Origin: Stomorhina lunata | Lineage: Eukaryota; Arthropoda; Insecta; Diptera; Rhiniidae | Reading direction: 5' to 3' | Assembly (NCBI GenBank): GCA_933228675.1 | Contig: OW121743.1 | Span: forward strand, 54,314,903 to 54,378,902 | DNA length: 64,000 bases | Notes under the pieces: generated by a model | Databases searched by the model: none | Told to the model about the DNA's origin: nothing | Seen by the model: the letters and a program-made list of their open reading frames with translations, nothing else | Translations under genes and position numbers: made by a program | Shown here: piece by piece, positions 50,307-60,552 of the stretch | Layout of the letters: every line of letters starts with the position of its first letter | How positions within the stretch are numbered: position 1 is the first letter of the stretch

Positions 50307-50918
50307 GAAAAATTGGGTTTAATCAGGCTTGAGTTCATTTAACTTTTCAAATTATTAATTTTGAAAATTTGAAAAGTAATTGTGGAGAAAAACTGAAAAA
50401 ATTATTTTTGAACGCGGCTCAGTGGATTGCAATTTCTGTCCCGCCACAGGACGTCATCAGCACTTAGCGCCCTCGACCACAGTCAAGTTGTCAAATTGCA
50501 GAGTTAATCATCAATTTAACTCATTGAGTTTGATCGAACATCACTACGTTTAATTGATTGTGCATTCTCCTATTACTTGTTTTGCTAGATCTTTTCACTT
50601 GCCGTTGGCATGTAGAGAAGAACAAGACTTTTTGGTTTGATGCTATTTTTAGAATAGTAACAATGTTAACAACATATGTATGTAAGTAAATTACATGAAT
50701 GTATGTAAATGCAACGTGCCCTTTGCTTTTATATATTTGGGAATTAATTATTGCAATCCACTGAGCCGCGTTCAAAAATAATTTTTTCAGTTTTTCTCCA
50801 CAATTACTTTTCAAATTTTCAAAATTAATAATTTAAAAAGTTAAATGAACTCAAGCCTGATTAAACCTAATTTTTCAATCAATTCTAAAGTTCGAATAAT
50901 TAATTCCCAAATATAAAA
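50307..50918. mobile_element. Element with 127 bp terminal inverted repeats inserted in array N
   Basis: The arms 50307-50433 and 50750-50876 are near-perfect reverse complements. They begin GAAAAATTGGGTTTAATCAG and end with the complementary text. Between them is about 316 bp of unrelated sequence without a convincing coding frame, so it is non-autonomous. A second inverted match, TTTGGGAATTAATTATT near 50737 and AATAATTAATTCCCAAA near 50895-50911, surrounds the right arm, which suggests a later local rearrangement. The satellite text ATAAAAAGATTTTC occurs at both junctions. A target-site duplication cannot be told apart from the array period. The superfamily is undetermined. Confidence 0.85.
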
Positions 50919-51685
50919 AGATTTTCTATAGAAAATTTTTGATAAAAAGATTTTCTATAGAAAATTTTTTAAAAAAAATATTGTCTATAGAAAATTTCTG
51001 ATAAAAACATTTTCTATAGAAAATGTTTGATAAAAAGATTTTCTATAGAAAATTTTTGATAAAAAGATTTTCTATAGAAAATTTTTGATAAAAAGATTTT
51101 CTATAGAAAATTTTTGATAAAAAGATTTTCTATAGAAAATTTTTGATAAAAAGATTTTCTATAGAAAATTTTTGATAAAAAGATTTTCTATAGAAAATTT
51201 TTGATCAAAAGATTTTCTATAGAAAATTTTTGATCAAAAGATTTTCTATAGAAAATTTTTGATAAAAACATTTTCTATAGAAAATTTTTGATAAAAACAT
51301 TTTCTATAGAAAATTTTTGATAAAAAGATTTTCTATAGAAAATTTTTGATAAAAACATTTTCTATAGAAAATTTTTGATAAAAACATTTTCTATAGAAAA
51401 TTTTTGATAAAAAGATTTTCTATAGAAAATTTTTGATAAAAAGATTTTCTATAGAAAATTTTTGATAAAAAGATTTTCTATAGAAAATTTTTGATAAAAA
51501 GATTTTCCATAGAAAATTTTTGATAAAAAGATTTTCTATAGAAAATTTTTGATAAAAAGATTTTCTATAGAAAATTTTTGATAAAAAGATTTTCTATAGA
51601 AAATTTTTGATAAAAAGATTTTCTAAAGAAAATTTTTGATAAAAAGATTTTCTATAGAAAATTTTTGATAAAAAGATTTCTATTC

Positions 51686-52798
51686 TATTTATCATATCTT
51701 GGGAGAGACGTATTCAAATTCATTGAAGGAAACACCAGCGGATTTAACACAAAATTTTCTTTAAGCCTTGATAAGACAATTAGTTCATATGGTTGACGGT
51801 TTTGGAGTTTTTAACATAAAAATGCAAACACTTTTTTTTTTCTAAAATTACGGATTTTCAGATTTTTTAAACAATAAATTTAAAAAAATACTATGAAGTG
51901 CAAATAACTCTGAATCCGTTTATCATATCAAAAAATGATCTTAAAAGCATTTAAAGATATTTTAATTTGTTATTCTATTTTGGAATTTTTAACAAAACCG
52001 AACAATCCGTTTTAAAGATATGATCAAAATAATGGATCAGCCTCTTGAAAACTGGCAAAATTTATAAAAAAAAACAATTTAAAAAAATAATATATCCATA
52101 GAATTTTAAATCTTGACTGTTTTTATAATTAGGAGACCACAGCAAATAAAAAAAATATAGTGGTGGTCAATTGTAACAAAAAAAGTTTCATTTTGTGGAG
52201 TAGTGTAATATAATAACCCCTAACAAATCCATTTTGCTACTTTACTAATTTCTCGAATTTTTGCTATATTTCTGAAATTTTAATGACTTTTGTAACTTAA
52301 GTGAAATACGAAAATCATATTGACATGGGTCTTTTTTTGAATCAGTTCCCTTTTGGTACGAGTAAAACTCTTATTTGTTTATGTCTATTATCTCTATTTA
52401 TTGTAGTTCCCTATTAAAGTGTCTATTTGTCTGCCAGATACTTTATTACTTTTTTTCATTAATATTCTTTCCATTTTGTCTTTTCCCTATCTTTAAAACA
52501 ATTTTGCAAAGTCTTAAGACCATAATCAGGGGAAAGAAAACAAATAAAAAATTTCTCAAATGAAATCGATAATTTTGTATTTATTCAACGCATTTTTTTT
52601 TTGTGGTATAACATAAATAAATAAAAAATGCTAAGACTGAGTAAATTAACAGATACGATTTGTATATAATAAATATTCAAACAAAAAACTGTGAGATAAG
52701 AAGATTTCAAACCTTAAGTGACAAGAATGAGTTAAAAATTTATAAACAATAAAAATATCCCAGTAAAACTTTTCATTACCAAATAATGAGTTAAGGTA
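51686..52798. other. AT-rich spacer right of array N
   Basis: There is no supportable gene or tandem repeat. Open frames of 60-80 codons on either strand lack recognisable features. Confidence 0.5.
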
Positions 52799-53334
52799 GA
52801 AACACAATTGGGACGAATGACTAATTTCGTCCAGCACGACGAATTCGGCTTTAAAAATTCGTCTTGTATATTCGTCCATTGAACACATTTGGGACGAATA
52901 AACGTTGCTGACGCCATTTTTGTTTATTTTTTATTAGCACAAATTACACACACTTTCGTACATATCGCGCACTCACAATATTTGCAATTTTTCTTTATTT
53001 TATTCTTTCAATTTTTCACGAAAAGAAAATTTTTAATTAATTTTATTTGAAATAATTATTTTTTTGTTTACAATTTATAAGGTGACCATATTTCACAAAA
53101 ACACATATAATTTCTTATACTTTACAACAGAAATAGAAATACAGCCACTCTTAATCAGTTTAGTCGTCGTTCGTCTGCGTATGAAATAGAAATAAACCTA
53201 TCGCACTATTCGATACGCACGACGAATTTCGTCGTACGCATCTATTGTGAGCACTTTCATATAAACCCATATCTTCTATTTCTAACGACGAATATTCGTT
53301 CCGAAAAATTTGTCGTTCGTTCCAATTGTGTTTC
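52799..53334. mobile_element. Short TIR element (MITE-like), 536 bp
   Basis: The ends are GAAACACAATTGG and CCAATTGTGTTTC, a perfect 13 bp inverted pair. The similarity continues imperfectly inwards (GGGACGAATGAC versus GTCGTTCGTTCC). The interior is rich in GACGAAT/ATTCGTC words and has an extra copy of the terminal motif at about 52880. There is no transposase frame. I see no clear target-site duplication, so the superfamily is not assigned. Confidence 0.75.
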
Positions 53335-53555
53335 ACACTTTAAACAGTTAAACTATTGAACACGAACTACTTACTCATTCGCTGTTTAAGTCATTACATT
53401 AACATGGGGATGTCATTGGAGGCAAGTACTTACCAATTGCAGAAAAGTAATGACTTGGGTAAGCAATTTGAAAGCAACAACAACAACAGCAACAACTTTT
53501 TTGTTGTTGTTTTATTAAAAACATATATTTTTAAACGAAATACAAAATTTTTTTT
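53335..53555. other. Spacer with CAA-type simple sequence
   Basis: A short (CAA/CAG)n patch (CAACAACAACAGCAACAAC near 53478) is followed by a complementary TTGTTGTTG patch near 53503, which could form a small hairpin. No gene is supported. Confidence 0.5.
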
Positions 53556-53557
53556 AT

Positions 53558-53630
53558 GATCCCATGGGGGCTCGAACCCAGACCCTCCGACTGCTAGGCA
53601 GAGACTCTTCCACTGAGCTACTTCATATGT
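53558..53630 (-). pseudogene. tRNA-like sequence (degenerate tRNA or SINE head)
   Basis: On the minus strand, TAGCTCAGTGGAAGAG matches an RNA polymerase III A box and D arm (GCTC pairs with GAGT). GGGTTCGAGCCC matches a B box and T loop. A loop reading CTAGCAG would place anticodon AGC (Ala). However, the T stem has two mismatches, the anticodon stem has one, and I cannot build a seven-base acceptor stem. This fits a decayed tRNA or the tRNA-derived head of a SINE better than a functional tRNA gene. Confidence 0.55.
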
Positions 53631-53639
53631 TGAAAACTT

Positions 53640-54430
53640 AGCAGCTTATAATTAATATAAACAAATTTTATTTTTAGATCCAAAATCATGTGAAAATAAC
53701 TTTGTTTTTCCCTGCTTTTTTTGCTTTGTTGTAATTTTTGGAAAAATATTTTTATACGATTTTTTGTAATTATTTTAAAACTTTTTTAAAATTATTTTAA
53801 AACTTAAACAATTTAAATCTTCTGTTTTGTATAAGTTTTTACATAAGATTGACTCTTACTTACTTAAATGTTACAACCTGTTAAGGTCAAAGTCCGAGCA
53901 TATTTAAGAATTCCATGGATTTCGATCTTGTGCGAATATTCTAAAATTTTATAGGTCAAGCTTTGAAAAATGTTCCTCTACTTGGTCTTTCTATCGAAGT
54001 TTCGGACATCCTCCTCTAACATTAGGTAGTGGGACATTTCAATTCTAATTTTATCCTCTTCATTGTATCTTTTTTCAAGAGAGGGTTACTAGCCCGTAAT
54101 CCTAACCCATTTTTATCGATCTTATGGGACAACTCTCGGAACATGTTAACTCACAATATTAATGGGTGTTAAACTAGCTCCCCGGGTGAGACCATGAGGA
54201 GGTGTGTGTCCACAGTTGAGATGAAGGATGACCCAGATAAGTTGGGCTTACCAAGTTAAGACCAATTAGAATCGTGTTTGGTATTCAACATCTCCTACAT
54301 AATCTAAATTAACTCATGATGGTATTTTTTCATTACCGTGAGTTAGTTTTACAAATATTTTTTACAGAAGATAATATTTAAGTTCTTAAAATTCAAAAAT
54401 CATTTAAAAAGACTCTTTTAATAAAAAAAA
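53640..54430. other. Spacer with a possible SINE or retroelement body
   Basis: The part from about 53870 to 54310 has more balanced composition than its surroundings, with AGCTCCCCGGGTGAGACC near 54177 and GGTGTGTGTCCACAGTTGAG near 54201. It looks like interspersed-repeat sequence, but no open frame or named family is recognised. Confidence 0.4.
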
Positions 54431-54439
54431 ACTAAAAAA

Positions 54440-54500
54440 AATTGATGCCCTTGGTGGGATTTGAACCGGGGCCATTCAGTTTAAATTACCATCTTAATTA
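54440..54500 (-). pseudogene. Second tRNA-like 3' half (B-box fragment)
   Basis: On the minus strand, GGCCCCGGTTCAAATCCCAC has the form of a T arm with B box (GGTTCAAATCC), followed by AAGGGCAT in the acceptor position. The 5' half is not recognisable. It could be a tRNA-derived SINE fragment like the sequence at 53558-53630. Confidence 0.4.
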
Positions 54501-54796
54501 CAAATAAGTACTTCTGTGATAACTTATTATTTATTCGGATGGTATGTTGTAGTCGTTACAAGGTAACCAGTTATCAGAGTACTTGCCATTACCAAAGTTT
54601 TGCTGGGATGGTTTAAGGTCAATATAAATATTTTGTGTGATTCTTTTTTGTTTATTAAATAAAAATGAGATTTTTATGAATATTTAATTATTATGTTGAG
54701 GTAGGTCGAAAAGAATTATTAGAATCCCACTAGTTTTCAAATTAAAATTTTTGCTTTACATTTGATGAAGTAGCAGCACAAACTTTTGTGATAATT

Positions 54797-55547
54797 ATAC
54801 CCTTCACCACCATAAGTGGAAAGGGTATTATAAGTTTGTGCTGATGTATGTACAGCATAGAAATATTTGTCTTTTAGTATACCAATAGGCTTAGAATCAC
54901 TTTCTGAGTCGATTTAGCGATGTCCATCCGTCCGTCTGACTGGCTGGCTGGACCCCCATGTAAATTTTGTAATCAAACTACAGGTTGCAATTCTAAAGAT
55001 AATTTGATTAAATTTGGCACAGATCATTTTTTTGATAACGGAACCATGGCTTTTGAAATTCGTCAAAATTGGTCTATTATTTATAGTACCTCCCATAGGT
55101 CCCACTTACCGGAACTGATATATTGGCCACAAATATCAATATTTTTTCATGAAGTTTAAATCAAATACTGTTTATGTAAACTAAAATCACTGTCCCAAAT
55201 TTCGTTGAAATCGGTCCACATTTGACCATAGCTCTCATACAAACACTTTTCTCAAAATGCACTTAATGGGACAAAATTCGCTAAAACGCTCGTAAATCCG
55301 AAGATAATGAGAATTTTACGTTTATTTTTTGCACACATAATTTCGAGATAATCGGTTCACATTTGACCCTAGCTCTCATATAAGTCCAAATGACGAAAAC
55401 ACCTTAAATATATAAGTTTTTAAAAAATCTTTGTATGATGGCAAAATTTAGCAAATATTGGTCTTTATACAGGAAAAAGAATACCTTTGACCTTAGTGGT
55501 GAAGGGTATCGTATGGTCGGGCTTGACCGACTATAGCACTTTCTTAT
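54797..55547 (-). mobile_element. Dispersed non-autonomous repeat, copy 2
   Basis: This is the reverse-strand counterpart of 9681-10508. It reads ATACCCTTCACCACCATAAG at the left end and GCTTGACCGACTATAGCACT then TTCTTATTTT at the right end. Landmarks in mirrored order include TTAGCGATGTCCATCCGTCC, AATTTGATTAAATTTGGCAC, GGAACCATGGCTTTTGAAAT and CTCATATAAGTCC. The two copies are clearly homologous but diverged by substitutions. The open frames on both strands (63 and 79 codons) are fragments of this repeat and not genes. Confidence 0.8.
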
Positions 55548-55637
55548 TTTTTTTTCTCTTTATTATTTTAAAAAAATGTATAAAAATTCTAGATGAGTGC
55601 AAATAAAGACCTGCCATTCACGAAGAGGGCAATCAAT

Positions 55638-56731
55638 CAGGGGTGTCATAGAAACCAATTTCATTGGTATTGGTTTTGAAAACGACAAAAAAATTAAATT
55701 GGTGTCATAAATTCCAATATTAATGTTCGAGCTACATTTTCTATTGGTTTTATGTGTCACAGAAAATAATATTATTGGTTTAGTATTGGAAATAAACCAA
55801 GCAACTTACAGTTAACAGATTTCATTTCAAAATTGGTCTAACAATTTAAAACAAAGGCGTTATTGGCCAACTGGTGCCTTTTTTCGATTTAAAGATCCAC
55901 TAAGAACAGATTTTTGAAAATTTGGCCCTGTGGGGGATAAAAAAGGGGAAAATTCAATAACGCTATAATTCCCAAGCTAAAGACAATAGAACCAAAATTG
56001 AAATCGAGTTTGGATCAGTTACAAAAATAATAAAAAATAACAGTACAAGTGGTAAGTACTTTTCGAAAAAAGGGGAGAAAAAGAGAAAAAATATTTTTGG
56101 TACTTTTTAGCTTTAACTTTCAAATAAAAAGAGATGGGTGAAAAGTTTACATAGCATTTTTTATCATGTAATAAGATAAAAACAAGTTTTGGTACTTTTT
56201 GTCTTTGGAATTAATGAACCGTAACGACAAACATAAAAAATATAAAAAATGGGGAAAATTGTAAGGCTAGAATATTCTTTGTGTGGAGGTACTGGCGAAG
56301 CAAATGCATATAAACATATTTGTTTGCAATTTAATGAATATCGCATGTAAGTGACAATCGTCCTTTGATTGATTGTGATTTGTTTCATGGTTTTCCAGTC
56401 CGCAATTCGGTCATTTCATGATGTTGGGGTATACAAGCTTCATTTGCCCAAATAGCAGCGTTTTCTTTATACCTATACCACAAACATCGCAAAAAACTGA
56501 AAGTTTTTCTTCAAATCATTTTCTTTAATAATTTTTATTTTATTTTTTTATTTGATTTTTTATGTTTCAAAAAAATTTCAAATGAAATAATAAACAATTG
56601 ATTCGAACATTTTGTTTGATTTAAAACCAATAATAACAAAACCGACTTGGTTTCATGACACCAAATATAACCAGTATTGGTTTTCAGAACCGAGAAATTT
56701 AAAAACTGACTTGGTTTCTATGACACCCCTG
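55638..56731. mobile_element. TIR element, 1094 bp (hAT-like ends)
   Basis: The ends form a perfect 21 bp inverted pair. The left end begins CAGGGGTGTCATAGAAACCA and the right end finishes with its complement, TGGTTTCTATGACACCCCTG. Ends starting CAGGG are typical of hAT-superfamily elements. Subterminal GGTGTCATAAATTCCAAT and ATTGGTTTTATGTGTCAC words repeat the terminal motif. The flanking 8-mers (CAATCAAT left, AATATATG right) do not match, so the expected 8 bp duplication is absent or lost. There is no transposase frame. The interior carries GGTACTTTTT and GGGGGATAAAAAAGGGGAAA motifs shared with 61440-62000. Confidence 0.8.
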
Positions 56732-56831
56732 AATATATGGTTAATTTTTCCATAAAGACAAGTACGCGATTTTGACAGTTTGAAAATTTTGTCCCTGGTG
56801 TAATGTTTTTCGGATTTTCCCATATACAAAA

Positions 56832-57303
56832 TTTTATCATTATAGTTATTATTGTTTATTATTTATTTATTAGCAAATAAGCGATTAGCCTAGGCGAGGT
56901 TATACGGGAGCTATGGTCAAATGCTAACCGATTTTGTGCAATTTCATTACCAAAATGAAGAATGTCTTTACTAAGTTTCAGTGAGCTAGCTCTTTTCGTT
57001 TAGGCGTTATAGTGATTTCAACAGACAGAAGGACATCGCTTAATCGTCGAAGAATTTCATAAGGATTCAGAATATATGTATATCGCTTTTGGTTTTTGAG
57101 CCAATATTAAGAAAATTACAAACGGAATGACAATCTGGATTTTCCCCCTCCCCCCCCCCAATTCTTTTTGATTGTGAATAGTCAAAATAGTAGATGAGTA
57201 ATGAATTCTAAAAATAGAACAACTTCTCTGCACACAACATGATCGCAATGATTTGGGAAAATTCTGTATGACTTTGTAGTTGGCTTGTAGTGAGTTATAA
57301 AAA
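56832..57303 (+). repeat. Direct duplication, copy 1
   Basis: This block shares AGCAAATAAG, GAGGTTATACGGGAGCTATG, CAATTTCATTACCAAAATGA, AAGGATTCAGAATATAT and CACAACATGATCGCAATGAT with 57390-57752, in the same order. It contains a C-rich run (CCCCCTCCCCCCCCCC at about 57145-57160). GGGAGCTATGG and GACATCGCTTAATCG resemble motifs of the dispersed repeat at 9681-10508, so the block may be a distant transposon relative. Confidence 0.8.
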
Positions 57304-57389
57304 AAACCGACTTCATTGATGAAATTTCATATGCTGGCTAGGGCCAGCATATGGGGTAGGGCTAGGGCTTATGTAAAACTTCTATATAC

Positions 57390-57752
57390 CAAATTTTATC
57401 ATCATATATATTATAGTTTGTTATTTATTAGCAAATAAGCTATTAGCCTATCCGAGGTTATACGGGAGCTATGGCCAAAAGAAAACCGCTTTTGTCCAAT
57501 TTCAATACCAAAATGAATAATGTCTTTACGGAAATCGCTCAATCGTTTTAAAATTTCATAAGGATTCAGAATATATATCAATATACAATATATCTCAATA
57601 TACCCCCCATTCTTTTTGATGGTGAATAGTCAAGATAGTAGACGAGCAATGATTTCTAAAAATAGAACAACTTCTTTGCACACAACATGATCGCAATGAT
57701 TTGGAAAAATTCTGTATGACTTTGTAGTTAGCTTGTAGTTAGTTGTAAAAAA
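57390..57752 (+). repeat. Direct duplication, copy 2
   Basis: This is the second copy of 56832-57303. The offset is 558 bp at the left part and 448 bp at the right part, so copy 2 lacks about 110 bp present in copy 1, or copy 1 gained it. Confidence 0.8.
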
Positions 57753-58940
57753 GTTGACTATAAATGGATTATTTTCGTAGTCAACTACCGATTTGCTTGC
57801 AGGGATACGCTATGCGAAAATGTCTTAGTCTATATTTTAGGCTATGTCTAATTCTAAATTATTGAAATAATCTCACTAAAAAAACGCTTTCCATATGAAT
57901 AAATCCTTAAAAAGAATTCAAAAGTATTTTAAAATTTCTTTATTTAGATGAAAAAACTTATCTTAGACTTAAAAATTGAACTAAAATTTTAAGAAATTAA
58001 CAAAAACCAAATGTGATTCAAACAAAAAGTTGTGATAAATTTAATAATATTAAAGAAAATAAGTTAAAAAAAATTTAATAAAAACTCAAAATCATTCTCA
58101 AAATTTCTGGGAATAAAAATGAAAGCAAAAATGATAACTGAAAAAATCATTTAAAAATTTAATTGAAAGTAAATAAATTTTCCAACAACAAAAATGATAA
58201 TTTAATTAAAATAATAATAATAAAATAACGAGAAAAAGAAAAACCACCAACAAGTAAAAATTAAAAGTAATCCTTGTGAAAAGATTTTCCAAAGTGAAAT
58301 AAATCTAATGGAAACTAAAATTTAAACGTTCACAAAAATTTTAAAACAAATTGAAATGAAAGTAATGGAAAATGAAGATTGACTGACTGTAAACGGAACC
58401 ACTACGGGAGAGTTGAGAAATAAAGAAAAATTATTTCAATTTATAATCTTTAAATCGTACAGCAACAGAAAGCAAACACTGGAAAAATCAGACAGATTCC
58501 CCAACATTAATCCTTGGAATTTAAATGAAAAGCAAAAAAGAAAATTTTTTAGTAGAAGTGGCTCCAAAAAACATCTTGTTTCACTTTGTAACTCTCATGT
58601 TTGAGCTTATTTGAATATGAAATTCAATCATTTTTATGGATTAACTTGTATTAAAACTGACAGTAGCCGGAAAATATAAAACTACATACATACAACATTT
58701 TCAAACTTCTCGTGTGAATGATGATGAATGAAACTTAAATACATTTATCATTTTTTGAGGAATAAAGTGAATGTTTATGAGACCAACGACGAGTACATAC
58801 AAGTTTGAAAACGGTGTCTAAATTAAATGTCAACAAGATATCATCATCTGGTCATTATTATTTTTACTAAGACGACTATTTTTATGGAAATGGTGCTGTA
58901 AACTCATTATTCTATTTTTAACACTTTCATCCGTTCATCT
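57753..58940. other. Region upstream of the candidate promoter
   Basis: This AT-rich, non-tandem DNA has no supportable upstream gene. A 63-codon plus-strand open frame at 58413-58604 is not recognised. By position, the 3' part would hold upstream control sequence for the start at 58951-59076, but I cannot name binding sites. Confidence 0.4.
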
Positions 58941-58950
58941 GTTTGGCGCT

Positions 58951-58959
58951 TATAAAAAG
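58951..58959 (+). promoter_or_regulatory. Candidate TATA box
   Basis: GCGCTTATAAAAAGTG contains a strong TATA element on a locally GC-richer background. It lies 96 bp upstream of an ATG in a good insect context, so the predicted start of transcription, about 30 bp downstream near 58981, leaves a 5' leader of about 65 nt. Confidence 0.5.
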
Positions 58960-59046
58960 TGAAAATTTTTCCTCTTCGTAAAATAAAGAAAAATCTTACA
59001 AAATTTAATTTCTGGAAAGTAAATAATTCAAATCTATTGCTACAAA

Positions 59047-59076
59047 ATGGTGAATGCTGTCATGGATGCTATAGCG
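59047..59076 (+). CDS. Candidate first coding exon, ten codons, gene unknown
   Basis: The ATG is preceded by CTACAAA, a purine-rich context that fits insect start sites, and encodes MVNAVMDAIA. The frame then meets GTATGT, a near-consensus 5' splice donor, at 59077 in phase 0. With the TATA box 96 bp upstream this resembles the start of a fly gene with a very short first exon and a long first intron. I do not recognise the peptide. No second exon can be identified downstream, where the DNA is AT-rich and full of repeats. If real, the rest of the gene lies beyond the window or in exons too short to see. A chance combination of signals is the main alternative. Confidence 0.4.
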
Positions 59077-60552
59077 GTATGTTAACATCATTCAATTATA
59101 ATTTGAATTAAAATATTTTAAATTAGTTTAAGAAAATAGTTGTTAATGAAATTTATCTAAAACTTATATTTAACGTGACTACGATCTTTTAAAAAATATT
59201 GTATTATCGGCAATACTGACAATGCACGTTGGTAAAAAGCGGCCAAAAATGATTTTTCTTAATTTTATAATTTTTATTAGGTTTTGATGGTAGTTTATAG
59301 CCAACACTCTAAAGTATCCAATTTAACTTTATCTTTGACTATCGGATAACTGATTCGCTTTTTATACTAGCTCAAAGTCTATACTTTTTTGCCTTCAATT
59401 TTAAAATTAAAAAATTTGATTTTTATATACTTTTGAATAAAAGCAGATATATTTTTTCCACTAAAGTTTTTGTTCGAAATTTTTAAGCACTTTTTAAATA
59501 TTATTATTAGTGAATAATTTTGTGCAGTTTTTAGAAATTTCTGTGGTTTGTCTTTTTTCGAAAATTGAAGTGAATTTGAGATAGTTAAATAACTAGTGAA
59601 AATCATAAAAATCAAAATTTTGAAAGGCCATATCTAAGAAAAAGGAGCTAAAAGAGGTTACACATAAATTGGATCTTCTCCTGTTAAGTACTAGTAGTAT
59701 ATATTTCGAATTCCAGCCGCATTCTCTTGCCGGCCTATTTACCAGAATCATTTTACTAACTTCATCTCTTTACATATTTTAAACATTTTTAATTACACCA
59801 GGGTGCAATTTAGTAAGAAAAAGGTCCATAAAATACTTGAAAATAATTTAAAGCAGTATTTATTAAATGATAAGATTAAAATTTACTTTAGTTACCACCA
59901 AAAAGGATAACAAATTAAATAATGAGTTCAAATAAGTATAAATGACCTGTATAATGAAAATTTGGGCGTGGCGTTGAATTTTTCAGCCCTCTTTGTTAGC
60001 CAACACGTTCTTGAGTTAAATTTTAACAATAAGATTGAGAAAAATGGAACAATACTTTGTTTTTAAAGAAATTCTGTAAGCAATACATTTACACAGGTGG
60101 TGGCCACATTACAATGAACTAATAAAAAATGCAGAAAGAACATGAAAATCACAGTCTTGAACATTATTTTCATGAATTTTCAACATTTTATTGAAATATT
60201 GAGCTTTTTTATGTTTTTTATATAATAATAAATCTTGAATAATGCACAATTTTTTTTAGAAATTTAAATATATCTCTCAAACTACTTATCAAATTTTACA
60301 AATTATATGTAATAAAGTAGACAAAAGGCCTGTACATAAATGAAAATTATTGAATATTTTTCAAAATTATTAAACACATTTTATTAATGTATCTTATATG
60401 TCTCCTTTTATTTGGCCAACCACTTTTAATTTTACCATATAATTTATACAATATAAAGAAAGGACCATAATATGTCAGCTCAGTAAGTTTCAGTCCAAAA
60501 TACCGTGCAATGTTTTATAACAAATTTTATTTCAATATTGACTTAAACACTA
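59077..60552. other. AT-rich non-coding DNA, possible first intron
   Basis: No tandem array, RNA or protein gene is recognised. GGCAATACTGACAATG near 59210 resembles the GGTAACACTGAA words near 63130-63220, possibly a dispersed repeat motif. Confidence 0.4.

Larger units (their letters stand above)
44899..51685 (-). repeat. Tandem array N, 29 bp unit (about 210 copies), interrupted
   Basis: The plus-strand unit is GATAAAAAGATTTTCTATAG followed by AAAATTTTT, 29 bp in the uniform parts. It is a near reverse complement of array B (30 bp). Two C/G variants at one position (AACATTTTC and AAGATTTTC) occur in runs. Rare variants AAAAGTTTTGATAAAAAGAT and TTTTCCATAGAAAATTTTTG recur at offsets that are exact multiples of 29 bp. 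One block (48507-48722) is inverted, and an unrelated element interrupts the array at 50307-50918. Overall similarity is very high, indicating recent expansion or conversion. Confidence 0.95.

Noticed and set aside
50521..50814. 97-codon minus-strand frame inside the TIR element
   Set aside because: It crosses from the interior into the inverted arm, shows no transposase motif, and is best explained by chance.
53558..53630. Functional tRNA-Ala (AGC)
   Set aside because: The acceptor stem cannot be formed and the T stem has two mismatches, so it is called tRNA-like and not a working gene.
54920..55159. 79-codon plus-strand frame and overlapping 63-codon minus-strand frame
   Set aside because: Both lie inside the dispersed non-autonomous repeat, whose other copy at 9681-10508 does not preserve them.
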